Part shown: positions 18,760-27,716 of the stretch, piece by piece
Layout of the letters: each line of letters begins with the position of its first letter
Position numbering within the stretch: position 1 is the first letter of the stretch
NCBI RefSeq assembly: GCF_900129445.1
Contig: NZ_FQVT01000015.1
Coordinates: 1 to 64,000, forward strand
DNA from: Salegentibacter echinorum
GTDB lineage: Bacteria; Bacteroidota; Bacteroidia; Flavobacteriales; Flavobacteriaceae
Length of the DNA: 64,000 bases
Direction of reading: 5' to 3'
Notes under the pieces: model-generated
What the model saw: only the letters and a program-made list of their open reading frames with translations
What the model was told of the DNA's origin: nothing
Database searches by the model: none
Translations under genes and position numbers: made by a program

Positions 18760-19962
18760 ATGAAAAAGCTGTTTTTCTCAGCAATCCTGGGCGGGCTTAC
18801 ACTTGCCTCGTGTTCATCTGATGATGACAACATTCCAAACAATCCCCAATTAGAAGTTCCTGCAACTTATAGTTTTGAAAGGGATGGTAGTACCACAATT
18901 AGTTATCCCGGCCAGACTACAAGGCTTGAAATGACTTCAGAAATTCTTGCTAATTTCAACGATTTTGAGAATGGAAGTGAAGAGCTCCTGCTCAATATGT
19001 TTTCAAACGAGAACTCGCCTTTTGAAAAAGCAAGCCTTAACGAGTCTTCGAAGAGCGTAAAATCTAAAGTAGCGGCTTCAAAATTATATTTTTCATCAAA
19101 TACAGTTGAAAGCGCAGAGATTAAAAGCGATTTCGACTCTTATATTTCTGAGCAGTTTAATACAGTAGCGGCTAATAAAGATGAATTGGCCGAAGCCGGA
19201 AAGGCAGGGCAAATCGCGCAGGGAGAAAGGGTAAGATATGTGAATGAAAAAGGTTTGGAGTTAAACCAGGCATTCGCAAAAGGTTTAATTGGAGGTTTAT
19301 TGGCCGATCAAATCTTAAATAACTACCTATCTCAGGAAGTTTTGGATGAAGCCGATAACAGGGCAAACAATGATGCCGAAATCACAGAAGAGGAAAAAGT
19401 TTACACCACGATGGAGCATAAGTGGGACGAAGCTTATGGTTACCTATACGGAAATCCTTCTATTCTTACTGCTAACCCTAACTCTGTTTTAAACGAAAGT
19501 GATGATCACTTGTTATTTAATTACCTGGGACGTGTTGATGCAGATGAGGATTTCGCAGGAATTGCAGAAGAAACTTTTGAAGCTTTTAAAACCGGTAGAG
19601 CAGCTATTGTTGCCGGAGATTATAATGTTCGCGATGAGCAGGTTGCCATTATTCGTGAGAATATTTCAAAAACAATGGCGGTAAGAGGAGTACATTATCT
19701 TCAGGCTGGGAAATCTTCTTTAGCCGAAAATAATTATGGAGCAGCTTTTCATGCGCTTTCCGAAGCTTATGGATTTATCTATAGCCTTAGGTTTACTAAT
19801 AATCCTGAAACGGGATCGCCTTATATTTCAGCTGATAACGTAAATAATTACCTGGATCAATTAATGCAAGACAATGGTTTTTGGGATGTAACTCCTGAGA
19901 CTCTTGACACTATTTCTGAAGAAATTTCAAATGCCTTCGGTTTTTCTGTTGAGCAAGCATAA
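18760..19962 (+). CDS. DUF4856 domain lipoprotein, iron operon
   Basis: Exported lipoprotein of 400 residues. A short signal peptide with lipobox LTLASC is followed by an acidic SSDDD linker. The remainder matches the DUF4856 family: a first module with YSFERDGSTTISYPGQTTRLEM, then a largely helical region with MEHKWDEAYGYLYG and FHALSEAYGFIYSLRF. The family has no established biochemical role but is repeatedly found beside imelysin-like lipoproteins and TonB receptors, as here, so a part in iron binding at the cell surface is inferred. It is the first gene of the operon; a hairpin terminator or attenuator follows it before the imelysin gene. Confidence 0.85.
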   Translation: MKKLFFSAILGGLTLASCSSDDDNIPNNPQLEVPATYSFERDGSTTISYPGQTTRLEMTSEILANFNDFENGSEELLLNMFSNENSPFEKASLNESSKSVKSKVAASKLYFSSNTVESAEIKSDFDSYISEQFNTVAANKDELAEAGKAGQIAQGERVRYVNEKGLELNQAFAKGLIGGLLADQILNNYLSQEVLDEADNRANNDAEITEEEKVYTTMEHKWDEAYGYLYGNPSILTANPNSVLNESDDHLLFNYLGRVDADEDFAGIAEETFEAFKTGRAAIVAGDYNVRDEQVAIIRENISKTMAVRGVHYLQAGKSSLAENNYGAAFHALSEAYGFIYSLRFTNNPETGSPYISADNVNNYLDQLMQDNGFWDVTPETLDTISEEISNAFGFSVEQA

Positions 19963-19972
19963 TTTAAAATTG

Positions 19973-20004
19973 GCCGAAGTTGACTTAGGTTAACTTCGGC
20001 TTTT
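19973..20004 (+). terminator. Terminator or attenuator inside iron operon
   Basis: A 9-bp stem GCCGAAGTT / AACTTCGGC is followed by four T residues, between the DUF4856 and imelysin genes and 18 bases before the latter's ATG. The short T-run suggests partial termination, which would lower expression of the downstream genes relative to the first. Confidence 0.65.
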
Positions 20005-20021
20005 AATTTAAGAGTATAACT

Positions 20022-21131
20022 ATGAAAACGATTTCAAAATTCTTATTAATTGCTACTTTAATATTAGCTGCCTGTCAGGGAGACGATGACGCCGGGGATG
20101 GCGATTCTACCGGGAAGGATAATTTTGACAGGGGGGAAATGCTGGCAAATTGGGCCGATAATATTATTGTTCCATCATTCGAAAATTTTCAGGAACAAAC
20201 TGAAAAGTTGGAAGAAATCGCAAATGCTTTTGCTGAAACCCCGGGTAATACCGAACTGATGCTGCTGCGTACCCAGTATAAAGTAGCTTACCAGGTATTT
20301 CAAACCGTTGAAATGTTTCAAATTGGAAAAGCGGAAGAAATAAATTATCGCAGTTTCCTTAATACTTATCCGCTTAATGAGGAAGGGCTTGAGTCTAAAA
20401 TAGCTTCTGGGAGTTATAATCTTGAATTGCCTTCCAGCTTCGCACAACAAGGTTTTCCGGCTTTAGACTATTTATTATATTCTAAAGGTAGCGCAGAAGA
20501 AACCCTGGAATTCCTTACCGCAAATCCCGAACACCTTAATTATTTAGTTTCGGTTGCCGAACGCATAAATACACTAACGGCTGAAGTTACAAACTCCTGG
20601 CAGGGTGGCTACCGCGATACTTTTGTAAGTAATACCAGTTCTTCCAGTACAGGTTCTGTAGATAGGTTTACCAATGATTATGTAATGTATTATGAAAAAA
20701 TACTCAGGTCTGGGAAAATTGGTTATCCTGCCGGTGCTTTTACCGGTTCTCCAGCTCCCGGAAATGTAGAGGCACTTTACGCCGGCAACCTTTCAAAAAC
20801 CCTTTACCTACAGGCTTTTAGTAGCTTCGAAGATTTTTATTATGGCGTTAAACTGAATGAAGAAGGTAATGGGCCCAGTTATTTTCAATATTTGGAATAT
20901 ATGGAAGAGCGTTCAGATTTAGATTTAACTACTTCTATAGCAAATCAATTTTCAGCAATTAGGGACCAAAGTTCAGAATTGGATGAAAATCTAAAAAACC
21001 AGGTGGAAACCGATAACACTAAAATGTTGTCTGCTTTTGATGAATTGCAAAAACAAGTGGTGCTCTTAAAGGTAGATATGATGCAGGCACTATCCATAAG
21101 CGTGGATTATGTAGATTCTGACGGAGATTAG
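20022..21131 (+). CDS. Imelysin-like lipoprotein
   Basis: Periplasm-facing or surface lipoprotein of 369 residues, lipidated at Cys18 (LILAAC). The all-helical imelysin (EfeO/IrpA) fold is indicated by the N-terminal LANWADNIIVPSFENFQ and the family-typical segment QQGFPALDYLLYSKG. In classical imelysins the metal-site motif is GxHxxE; here the same position reads G144-F-P146-A-L-D149, so the His is replaced by Pro and the Glu by Asp. This is a motif-poor variant that may bind iron or haem differently. It is preceded by a DUF4856 gene and followed, 7 bases later, by the HTTM gene, so all belong to one operon. Confidence 0.88.
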   Translation: MKTISKFLLIATLILAACQGDDDAGDGDSTGKDNFDRGEMLANWADNIIVPSFENFQEQTEKLEEIANAFAETPGNTELMLLRTQYKVAYQVFQTVEMFQIGKAEEINYRSFLNTYPLNEEGLESKIASGSYNLELPSSFAQQGFPALDYLLYSKGSAEETLEFLTANPEHLNYLVSVAERINTLTAEVTNSWQGGYRDTFVSNTSSSSTGSVDRFTNDYVMYYEKILRSGKIGYPAGAFTGSPAPGNVEALYAGNLSKTLYLQAFSSFEDFYYGVKLNEEGNGPSYFQYLEYMEERSDLDLTTSIANQFSAIRDQSSELDENLKNQVETDNTKMLSAFDELQKQVVLLKVDMMQALSISVDYVDSDGD

Positions 21132-21138
21132 GTGTCTG

Positions 21139-22503
21139 ATGCAATTTTCTCCCCGCAAATATCTAAAAACAACAACGGAAGCCGCCCCTTTGGCGGTTTT
21201 TCGTTTGTTTTTTGGGCTTATGATGTTTGCGAGCATAGTGCGTTTTTGGCTAAACGGCTGGATTGAAAAATTATATATCACGCCAAAATTCTCTTTTTCT
21301 TATTACGGATTTGAATGGGTAAAACCCCTGGGCGATTATACCTATCTTATTTTTATTCTTTGTGGTATTGCCGCGTTGTTGGTGGCCGCCGGCTATAAAT
21401 ACCACCTGGCCATTATCCTGTTTTTTCTCAGTTTTACCTATATCGAGCTGATGGATAAAACCACCTACCTAAACCATTATTATTTTATTAGCATCCTGAG
21501 TTTTCTAATGATTTTCTTACCGGCCAACGTTTATTTTTCAGTAGATGCCTGGAAAAATCCTGCAAAAGCTTTTCAAAAAATACCTAAATGGTGTATTGAT
21601 GCCATAAAATTATTGTTGGGAATTGTGTATTTCTATGCCGGACTGGCAAAAATAAATTCCGATTGGCTGTTTAGGGCAATGCCGTTAAAAATCTGGTTGC
21701 CGTCAAAATACGACCTGCCTTTTCTGGGCGATCTTTTGCAACAGGAATGGCTGCATTATGCTTTTAGTTGGAGCGGAATGTTCTACGATCTTGCGATACC
21801 TTTTTTATTGCTGTGGAAAAAAACCCGTTTTGTTGCTTTTTTACTGGTCATAATTTTTCACGTGCTTACCCGGGTACTTTTTCCCATCGGCATGTTCCCC
21901 TTTATTATGATCGTTAGCGCCTTGATATTTTTTAGTCCGCAGGTTCACCACGGGATATTGAATTTTATCTCGAAATGGTTCAGTATATCGAAACAAAGAT
22001 TTGATAATTTGAAAACCTACCAATTTACCGCAATTCAGAAAAAACTGAGCTTGGGGATAATTGCTGTTTTTTTTATCGTTCAAATTTTATTTCCGTGGCG
22101 GTATTTATTGTATCCGGGGGAACTATTCTGGACTGAGGAAGGTTTTAGGTTCTCCTGGCGGGTAATGCTTATGGAAAAAGCCGGTTATGCTGAATTTAAA
22201 GTAGTTAATGCTGAAACCGGAAGCCGTTTTTATGTGAATAACTCAGATTTTCTTACTCCTTTTCAGGAAAAACAAATGTCTTTTCAGCCCGATTTTATTA
22301 TTGAATATGCTCATTTTTTAGCCGATCATTTTGAAAAAGATGGTCACGAAAATATTGAAATCTACGTAGAAAACTATGTGGCCCTCAACGGCAGAAAGAG
22401 TGCTCCATACATCGACCCGGAAGTTAATTTGCTTAATTTCGCGGACTCTTTTAAACACAAAACATTCATTTTACCCTTCAAAGATGAAATTAAAGGTCTT
22501 TAG
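21139..22503 (+). CDS. HTTM domain membrane protein, gamma-carboxylase-like
   Basis: Integral inner-membrane protein of 454 residues with an N-terminal HTTM (horizontally transferred transmembrane) domain, the module shared with vitamin K-dependent gamma-glutamyl carboxylases. Membrane segments include the region before YFYAGLAKINSDWLF, a hallmark of the family, and LAIPFLLLWKKTRFVAFLLVI. The C-terminal ~130 residues form a soluble domain. True carboxylase activity is not demonstrable from the sequence. It lies between the imelysin-like gene (7-base gap) and the TonB receptor (20-base overlap), so it is translationally coupled to iron uptake. A role in modifying an exported partner is possible but speculative. 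Confidence 0.85.
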   Translation: MQFSPRKYLKTTTEAAPLAVFRLFFGLMMFASIVRFWLNGWIEKLYITPKFSFSYYGFEWVKPLGDYTYLIFILCGIAALLVAAGYKYHLAIILFFLSFTYIELMDKTTYLNHYYFISILSFLMIFLPANVYFSVDAWKNPAKAFQKIPKWCIDAIKLLLGIVYFYAGLAKINSDWLFRAMPLKIWLPSKYDLPFLGDLLQQEWLHYAFSWSGMFYDLAIPFLLLWKKTRFVAFLLVIIFHVLTRVLFPIGMFPFIMIVSALIFFSPQVHHGILNFISKWFSISKQRFDNLKTYQFTAIQKKLSLGIIAVFFIVQILFPWRYLLYPGELFWTEEGFRFSWRVMLMEKAGYAEFKVVNAETGSRFYVNNSDFLTPFQEKQMSFQPDFIIEYAHFLADHFEKDGHENIEIYVENYVALNGRKSAPYIDPEVNLLNFADSFKHKTFILPFKDEIKGL

Positions 22504-24916
22504 TATATTATTTTTTTTGGTTTCGTTAGTACAAGCGCAACATACGCTTAGCGGAAAAATAACTTCAGCAGCAACCGGTAAACCGATTCCTAATGCTGAA
22601 GTCTGGAATAAAACAGCATCGGAAGTCGTGAAGACCGATAAAAATGGGAATTTTAAAGTTGAAGACCTTGATCAAGGTGTTTATGAGTTCGCTGTTTTTA
22701 GCTATGAATATGCGATTTTAAACAAAAAAATTAGCATAAATGGAGATTTAAACCTGGATTTTAGCCTTTCGCCCCTGGCCGAAAGTTTAAGCGAAGTGAT
22801 GATCACCAACAGAAGGGAACAGCTTTTTGCTTTAAGAAAACTCAGAAAAGTAGAGGGCACTGCGATCTACGCCGGTAAAAAAAGCGAGGTGGTATTATTG
22901 GATAAAGTTTCGGGAAACCTGGCGGCAAATAATGCCCGGGAGATTTATAATCAGGTGGTAGGTTTAAATATTTATGATAATGGTGATGCGGGGCTTCAAT
23001 TAAATATTGGTGGGCGCGGCCTCGATCCCAACCGCACCCAAAATTTTAATACCCGGCAAAACGGTTACGATATTTCTGCCGATGTGCTTGGATATCCTGA
23101 AAGCTATTATACACCACCGCCGGAAGCTTTAAGGGAAATTCAGGTGGTTCGCGGCGCAGCCTCCTTGCAATATGGAACGCAATTTGGCGGACTTATAAAT
23201 TTTAAATTCAAACAGGCCCCGCCCAATAAAAAACTGGAAATTGTCTCCCGTCAATCTGTGGGTTCTTATAATCTTTTTACCAGTTTTAATAGTTTGTCGG
23301 GAACCATAGGGAAGTTTAATTATTATACCTATTACAATTATAAAACCGGAGAGGGTTTTAGGCCGAATTCTGAATATGATTCACATAATTTCTTTGCGCA
23401 TTTAGGCTGGAAATTTAACGAAAATACCGAGCTTGCTTTTGAATATACCTATTTAGATTACCTGGCCCAGCAACCCGGCGGACTTACCGATGCGCAGTTT
23501 TATAAAAATCCCGATTATAGCAACCGGGAGCGAAACTGGTTTGATGTAAATTGGAATTTATATGCCTTAAAATTTAAGCATCGGTTTTCTAATAGAATAG
23601 ATTTCAGTTTAAATGTTTTCGGACTTGATGCTTCGCGGAAAGCGGTTGGTTTTAGGGAAAATCGTGTGTCCCAACCCGACGATCTTACTGCGCCACGGGA
23701 ATTATTGGTTGACGATTTCTCTAACTGGGGTGCAGAAGCAAGGTTGCTTACCAGGTACAAGCTATTTAATGATGAGTCAATTTTACTGGTGGGTAGCAAA
23801 TATTATGATGCCAATAACTTTCAAAAACAAGGGCCTGGAACCACTTCGGCCAAACCTGAATTTAACTTTACTAACGACGAATTTCCAAATTACCCAAGAC
23901 AATCCGATTATAATTTCCCCAATAAAAACCTGGCATTCTTTGGAGAAAATATCTTTAACCTTACCAATAAACTTTCCATCACTCCCGGTTTCAGGATTGA
24001 ATATATAAATACAAAGGCGAACGGGGCTTATAAAGAAATTATCCTCGATTTGGCCGGTAATCCTTTAATCAACGAAACCCGGGAAGAGGAAAAAGACCTG
24101 GAAAGAAGCTTTGCATTATTGGGAGTTGGCGCAACCTATAACCTGAATACCTACAACGAATTATATGGAAATTTCTCACAAAATTACCGCTCGGTTACTT
24201 TTAGTGATATTCGCGTAGTTAACCCCAGTTTTGTTGTAGATCCAAATATATCTGAAGAAAAAGGATTTACTTCAGACTTTGGGATTAGAGGAAGGATCGA
24301 GAAATATGTTTCCTATGATGCCAGTATTTTTGGTTTATGGTACCAGGATAGAATTGGAGAGGTATTGGGGGTGGAAGATGGTTTTATAATTAGAAAACGT
24401 GGGAATATCGGTGATGCTTTTATTTACGGTTTAGAAACTTTTGCCGATTGGGACCTAAAAAATACATTTTTTAAACAGGCTAAGAATTATCGTTTAAACC
24501 TTTTTGTGAATACCGCTTTTACAAATTCAGAATATACGGCTTCCGAAGAAAATAATGTAGAAGGTAACCAGGTAGAATTTATTCCTTCTGTAAACCTTAA
24601 AACCGGACTTAATTTTGGGTATGCCAATTTCCTGGCTGGGTTCCAATATACTTATTTATCTAAACAATATACCGATGCTACCAATGCGCCGCAAGATGTA
24701 AATGATAATCAGCGCGGAATTGAGGGAAGTATTCCTGCCTATGGGATATTGGATTTTTCGACTTCCTATAGTCTCGGAAAGTTTAAGCTCGAAGCGGGTA
24801 TCAACAATCTTTTAGATAATTCTTATTTTACAAGAAGGGCAACCGGCTACCCGGGACCCGGGATTATTCCCGCGCAACCCATTAGTTGGTACACAAGCCT
24901 TCAGTTTAAATTCTAA
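22484..24916 (+). CDS. TonB-dependent receptor, FecA-like
   Basis: Outer-membrane receptor of 810 residues. The ATG at 22484 is chosen because it begins the signal peptide MKLKVFSILFFLVSLVQAQ; it overlaps the HTTM gene by 20 bases. A carboxypeptidase-regulatory domain (HTLSGKITSAATGKPIPNAE) covers about 20-110. The plug has NAREIYNQVVGLNIYDNGD, IGGRGLDPNRTQNFNTRQNG and EIQVVRGAASLQYGTQFGG, which resemble ferric-citrate (FecA)-type receptors. The barrel ends in a terminal Phe (WYTSLQFKF). It is the last gene of the DUF4856-imelysin-HTTM operon and directly precedes the ferric ABC operon. A ferric chelate is the likely ligand. Confidence 0.92.
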   Translation: MKLKVFSILFFLVSLVQAQHTLSGKITSAATGKPIPNAEVWNKTASEVVKTDKNGNFKVEDLDQGVYEFAVFSYEYAILNKKISINGDLNLDFSLSPLAESLSEVMITNRREQLFALRKLRKVEGTAIYAGKKSEVVLLDKVSGNLAANNAREIYNQVVGLNIYDNGDAGLQLNIGGRGLDPNRTQNFNTRQNGYDISADVLGYPESYYTPPPEALREIQVVRGAASLQYGTQFGGLINFKFKQAPPNKKLEIVSRQSVGSYNLFTSFNSLSGTIGKFNYYTYYNYKTGEGFRPNSEYDSHNFFAHLGWKFNENTELAFEYTYLDYLAQQPGGLTDAQFYKNPDYSNRERNWFDVNWNLYALKFKHRFSNRIDFSLNVFGLDASRKAVGFRENRVSQPDDLTAPRELLVDDFSNWGAEARLLTRYKLFNDESILLVGSKYYDANNFQKQGPGTTSAKPEFNFTNDEFPNYPRQSDYNFPNKNLAFFGENIFNLTNKLSITPGFRIEYINTKANGAYKEIILDLAGNPLINETREEEKDLERSFALLGVGATYNLNTYNELYGNFSQNYRSVTFSDIRVVNPSFVVDPNISEEKGFTSDFGIRGRIEKYVSYDASIFGLWYQDRIGEVLGVEDGFIIRKRGNIGDAFIYGLETFADWDLKNTFFKQAKNYRLNLFVNTAFTNSEYTASEENNVEGNQVEFIPSVNLKTGLNFGYANFLAGFQYTYLSKQYTDATNAPQDVNDNQRGIEGSIPAYGILDFSTSYSLGKFKLEAGINNLLDNSYFTRRATGYPGPGIIPAQPISWYTSLQFKF

Positions 24917-24973
24917 TCAATTTTTATAGTAATTGTCAAGTCAATCAAAGCACATATTTCTTCGGAATTTTTA

Positions 24974-25002
24974 TTTAAACCTATTCTAAATAATTATATT
25001 TG
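24974..25002 (+). promoter_or_regulatory. Promoter with overlapping operator-like palindrome, ferric ABC operon
   Basis: TATATTTG at 24995-25002 is a -7 box 21 bases before the ATG. Just upstream TTTAAACCTATTCTAAA (24974-24990) resembles the sites at 18673 and 18735 and would block the -33 region if bound. No strong -33 TTTG is present. Confidence 0.5.
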
Positions 25003-25023
25003 CATAAATCTAAAAACACAATA

Positions 25024-26073
25024 ATGAAAAAATTAATTTTAACGGTTTTCAGTATTAGCGTACTGTTTTCCTGCAAAAATTCTGATAAGAAAGATGAGGC
25101 TGAAACAGGAGCTTCAACTGAACAAGAAGTAAATGTTTATACCCATAGGCATTACGAATCTGATCAGGAATTGTTTAAGAAGTTTGAAGAAAAAACCGGG
25201 ATTAATGTTAATATAATCAACGCTAGCGCCGATGAACTTATTCAGAAAATGACTATGGAAGGCGAACAATCTCCGGCAGATGTTTTGATTACCGTAGACG
25301 CGGGACGGTTAGAAAGGGCTAAAAGTAATGATCTTTTGCAAGCCGTATCATCAGACATCCTTGAAGAAAAAGTTCCATCACACCTTAAAGATGCCAACGA
25401 TTATTGGTTTGGTCTTACAAAAAGGGCACGGATTATTGCCTATGCTAAAGATAGGGTAGAAGAAAGTGAATTATCAACCTATGAAGATTTAGCTTCAGAT
25501 AAATGGAAAGATAAAATATTGATTCGTTCTTCCAGTAATATTTACAACCAGTCTTTGATGGCTTCTATCATAGTTCATGATGGTGAGGAAGAAGCCAAAA
25601 AATGGGCCGCCGGCGTAGTAGAAAATATGGCTCGTTCTCCAAAAGGGGGCGATCGGGACCAAATAAAAGCGGTGGTTGCCGGAGAAGGTGATCTCGCTGT
25701 TGTTAATTCTTATTATGTAGGGAAAATGCTCAATTCAAATGATACGGAAGAGGTTGAAACTGCAGAAAAGGTTGGTTTATTCTTCCCTAATCAGGATGGG
25801 CGCGGTACCCATATAAATGTTAGTGGAGCTGGGGTTGCGAAATATGCACCTAACAAGGAAAATGCGATTAAGTTTATTGAATTCCTAATTTCTGAAGATG
25901 CTCAAAAGGTATTTGCTCATTCCAATTACGAATACCCGGTAAACGAAAAAGTTTCGTCCGCACCACAATTGCAGGAATGGGGAGAATTTAAGGAAGATAC
26001 GCTCAACTTATCTAAACTTGGAGAAAACAATAAAAAAGCAGTAATATTATTTGATGAAGCCGGCTGGAAGTAA
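25024..26073 (+). CDS. Ferric iron ABC transporter substrate-binding lipoprotein
   Basis: Periplasmic-binding protein of the FbpA/FutA group (349 residues) that captures ferric ions for the adjacent permease. The start is the ATG at 25024, giving a lipoprotein signal peptide with lipobox VLFSC. The family N-terminus NVYTHRHYESDQELFKKFEE is followed by NASADELIQKM, ADVLITVDAGRL and YWFGLTKRARIIAYAKD. The tyrosine pair that usually binds iron is present as NSYYVGKM, and GAGVAKYAPNKENAIKFIEF follows. Its end overlaps the permease gene by 20 bases, showing translational coupling. Confidence 0.93.
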   Translation: MKKLILTVFSISVLFSCKNSDKKDEAETGASTEQEVNVYTHRHYESDQELFKKFEEKTGINVNIINASADELIQKMTMEGEQSPADVLITVDAGRLERAKSNDLLQAVSSDILEEKVPSHLKDANDYWFGLTKRARIIAYAKDRVEESELSTYEDLASDKWKDKILIRSSSNIYNQSLMASIIVHDGEEEAKKWAAGVVENMARSPKGGDRDQIKAVVAGEGDLAVVNSYYVGKMLNSNDTEEVETAEKVGLFFPNQDGRGTHINVSGAGVAKYAPNKENAIKFIEFLISEDAQKVFAHSNYEYPVNEKVSSAPQLQEWGEFKEDTLNLSKLGENNKKAVILFDEAGWK

Positions 26074-27715
26074 TGAGGTGTTTTCAATAAAATCCAGGTT
26101 AAGACGACTTAAAAGGGATACTAATCGATGGTCAATACTTACGTTGGCCATCGTTCTTTTTATTGCGTTACCTGTAATTGCCATTGCAGTGAAACTTCTG
26201 GAAGGTCCCGGGGAAACCTGGTGGCACCTGGTGGATAATTTGCTGGCAGATTATATTGGAAACTCTGTCTTTTTAATTTTTGGTTGTAGTATCCTGGTCC
26301 TCATCATGGGCGTAGGATGTGCCTGGTTGGTTGCCCGGTTTGAATTTCCATTTAGAAAACAATTGGAATGGCTGCTTATCCTGCCTCTTGCTATTCCCTC
26401 TTATATTGTTGCTTATGCTTATGCGGGAGTTTTTGATTACGGCGGAAGTCTTAACTTAATACTACGTTTTTTAGATTTCGAATTTATTCGAATAGATATC
26501 ATGAATAAGTTTGGGCTGGCTTTTGTCCTTAGTATTTCTCTTTTCCCGTATGTGTATGTAAGTTCGCGAGCTTTTTTTTTAAACCAGGCTGGTAATTTAC
26601 TTGAAGCTTCAACAATGCTGGGAGTAGGGGAGTTTAAGTCCTTTTTTAAACTGATGTTACCTTTGGCCAGGCCCGCTATTGTTGCAGGTCTTGTTTTGGT
26701 ACTTATGGAGGTGTTAAATGATTATGGTGCTGCACAGTATTTTGGAGTAAATACTTTTACCACCGGGATTTTTAGAGCCTGGTTTTCATTAGAAGAGCCA
26801 GAAACTGCAGTGTACCTTTCTGCGTTATTAATTTCCATGGTTTTTGCACTTATTTTATTTGAAAAATGGCAGCGAAGGAATATGCAGGTTACCGGAAATA
26901 AAGCTTCAAGGCACATTCATAGAAAAGTAGGTGCGCCATTAATGCAATGGTTTAGATTTTTCCTGGTTTTAATTCCTGTGCTATTAGGTTTTTTAATTCC
27001 CGTAGCGCAATTGATTTACTGGGCATTTCTAACGGCTCATAAGGTATTTGACTTAAACTTTATTTTGCTTTCACTGCAAAGTTTTGGGATTGCGTTAATA
27101 ACCGCAATAGTGACGGTTCTTTTTGCTACTTTACTTATTTATTTCGCAAAGTGGAGTAGTGTAAAGGGAATAAAAAGCATCTCAAAACTGGGTATCCTGG
27201 GCTATGCGATCCCGGGGGCGGTGGTAGCTATTGGTATTATGATACCTACCTTAACTTTTGATAAATGGTTTATTAATATTATGGATACTGTTTTTGGCAT
27301 AGAAACCGGCTTTTTGATTAATGGCACCCTGGTGGCGCTTGTTTATGCATATAGCGTTAGATTTTTAGCAGTAGCTTATAATCCTATAGAATCTACGGCT
27401 TTAAAAGTAAGTGACAGTATTCCAGATTCCTCAAAAATGTTGGGGGTGGGTAACTTCAAAACCTTTTTTAAAATAGAGTTTCCACTAATAAAAACAGGAA
27501 TTTTAAGCGCAATAATCTTAGTGTTTATAGATGTTTTAAAAGAATTGCCGTTAACCTTAATCTTAAAACCTTTTCATATTAATACCCTTGCGGTGAAAGC
27601 TTTTGAGTATGCAAGTGACGAAATGGTTATGGAGGCTGCAATTCCTTCATTATTTATTATCTTCACGGCTACAATTCCTGTGATATTTTTAAATAGATTA
27701 TTGATAAAAGAGTAA
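26054..27715 (+). CDS. Ferric iron ABC transporter permease, fused two-domain
   Basis: Inner-membrane permease of 553 residues formed from two fused BPD-transport modules, as in FbpB/SfuB. Each half has about six transmembrane helices and one EAA loop that docks the ATPase: LLEASTMLGVGEFKSFFKLM in the first half and SDSIPDSSKMLGVGNFKTFF in the second. The ATG at 26054 lies within the end of the binding-protein gene, so translation is coupled. A T9 run near 26572 encodes two Phe codons and leaves the frame intact. The gene is followed by one base and then the ATPase gene. Confidence 0.92.
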   Translation: MKPAGSNEVFSIKSRLRRLKRDTNRWSILTLAIVLFIALPVIAIAVKLLEGPGETWWHLVDNLLADYIGNSVFLIFGCSILVLIMGVGCAWLVARFEFPFRKQLEWLLILPLAIPSYIVAYAYAGVFDYGGSLNLILRFLDFEFIRIDIMNKFGLAFVLSISLFPYVYVSSRAFFLNQAGNLLEASTMLGVGEFKSFFKLMLPLARPAIVAGLVLVLMEVLNDYGAAQYFGVNTFTTGIFRAWFSLEEPETAVYLSALLISMVFALILFEKWQRRNMQVTGNKASRHIHRKVGAPLMQWFRFFLVLIPVLLGFLIPVAQLIYWAFLTAHKVFDLNFILLSLQSFGIALITAIVTVLFATLLIYFAKWSSVKGIKSISKLGILGYAIPGAVVAIGIMIPTLTFDKWFINIMDTVFGIETGFLINGTLVALVYAYSVRFLAVAYNPIESTALKVSDSIPDSSKMLGVGNFKTFFKIEFPLIKTGILSAIILVFIDVLKELPLTLILKPFHINTLAVKAFEYASDEMVMEAAIPSLFIIFTATIPVIFLNRLLIKE

Positions 27716-27716
27716 T

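Noticed and set aside
26572-26580. T9 run in the permease gene as a frameshift
   Set aside because: The frame is open on both sides and codes for a normal hydrophobic helix.
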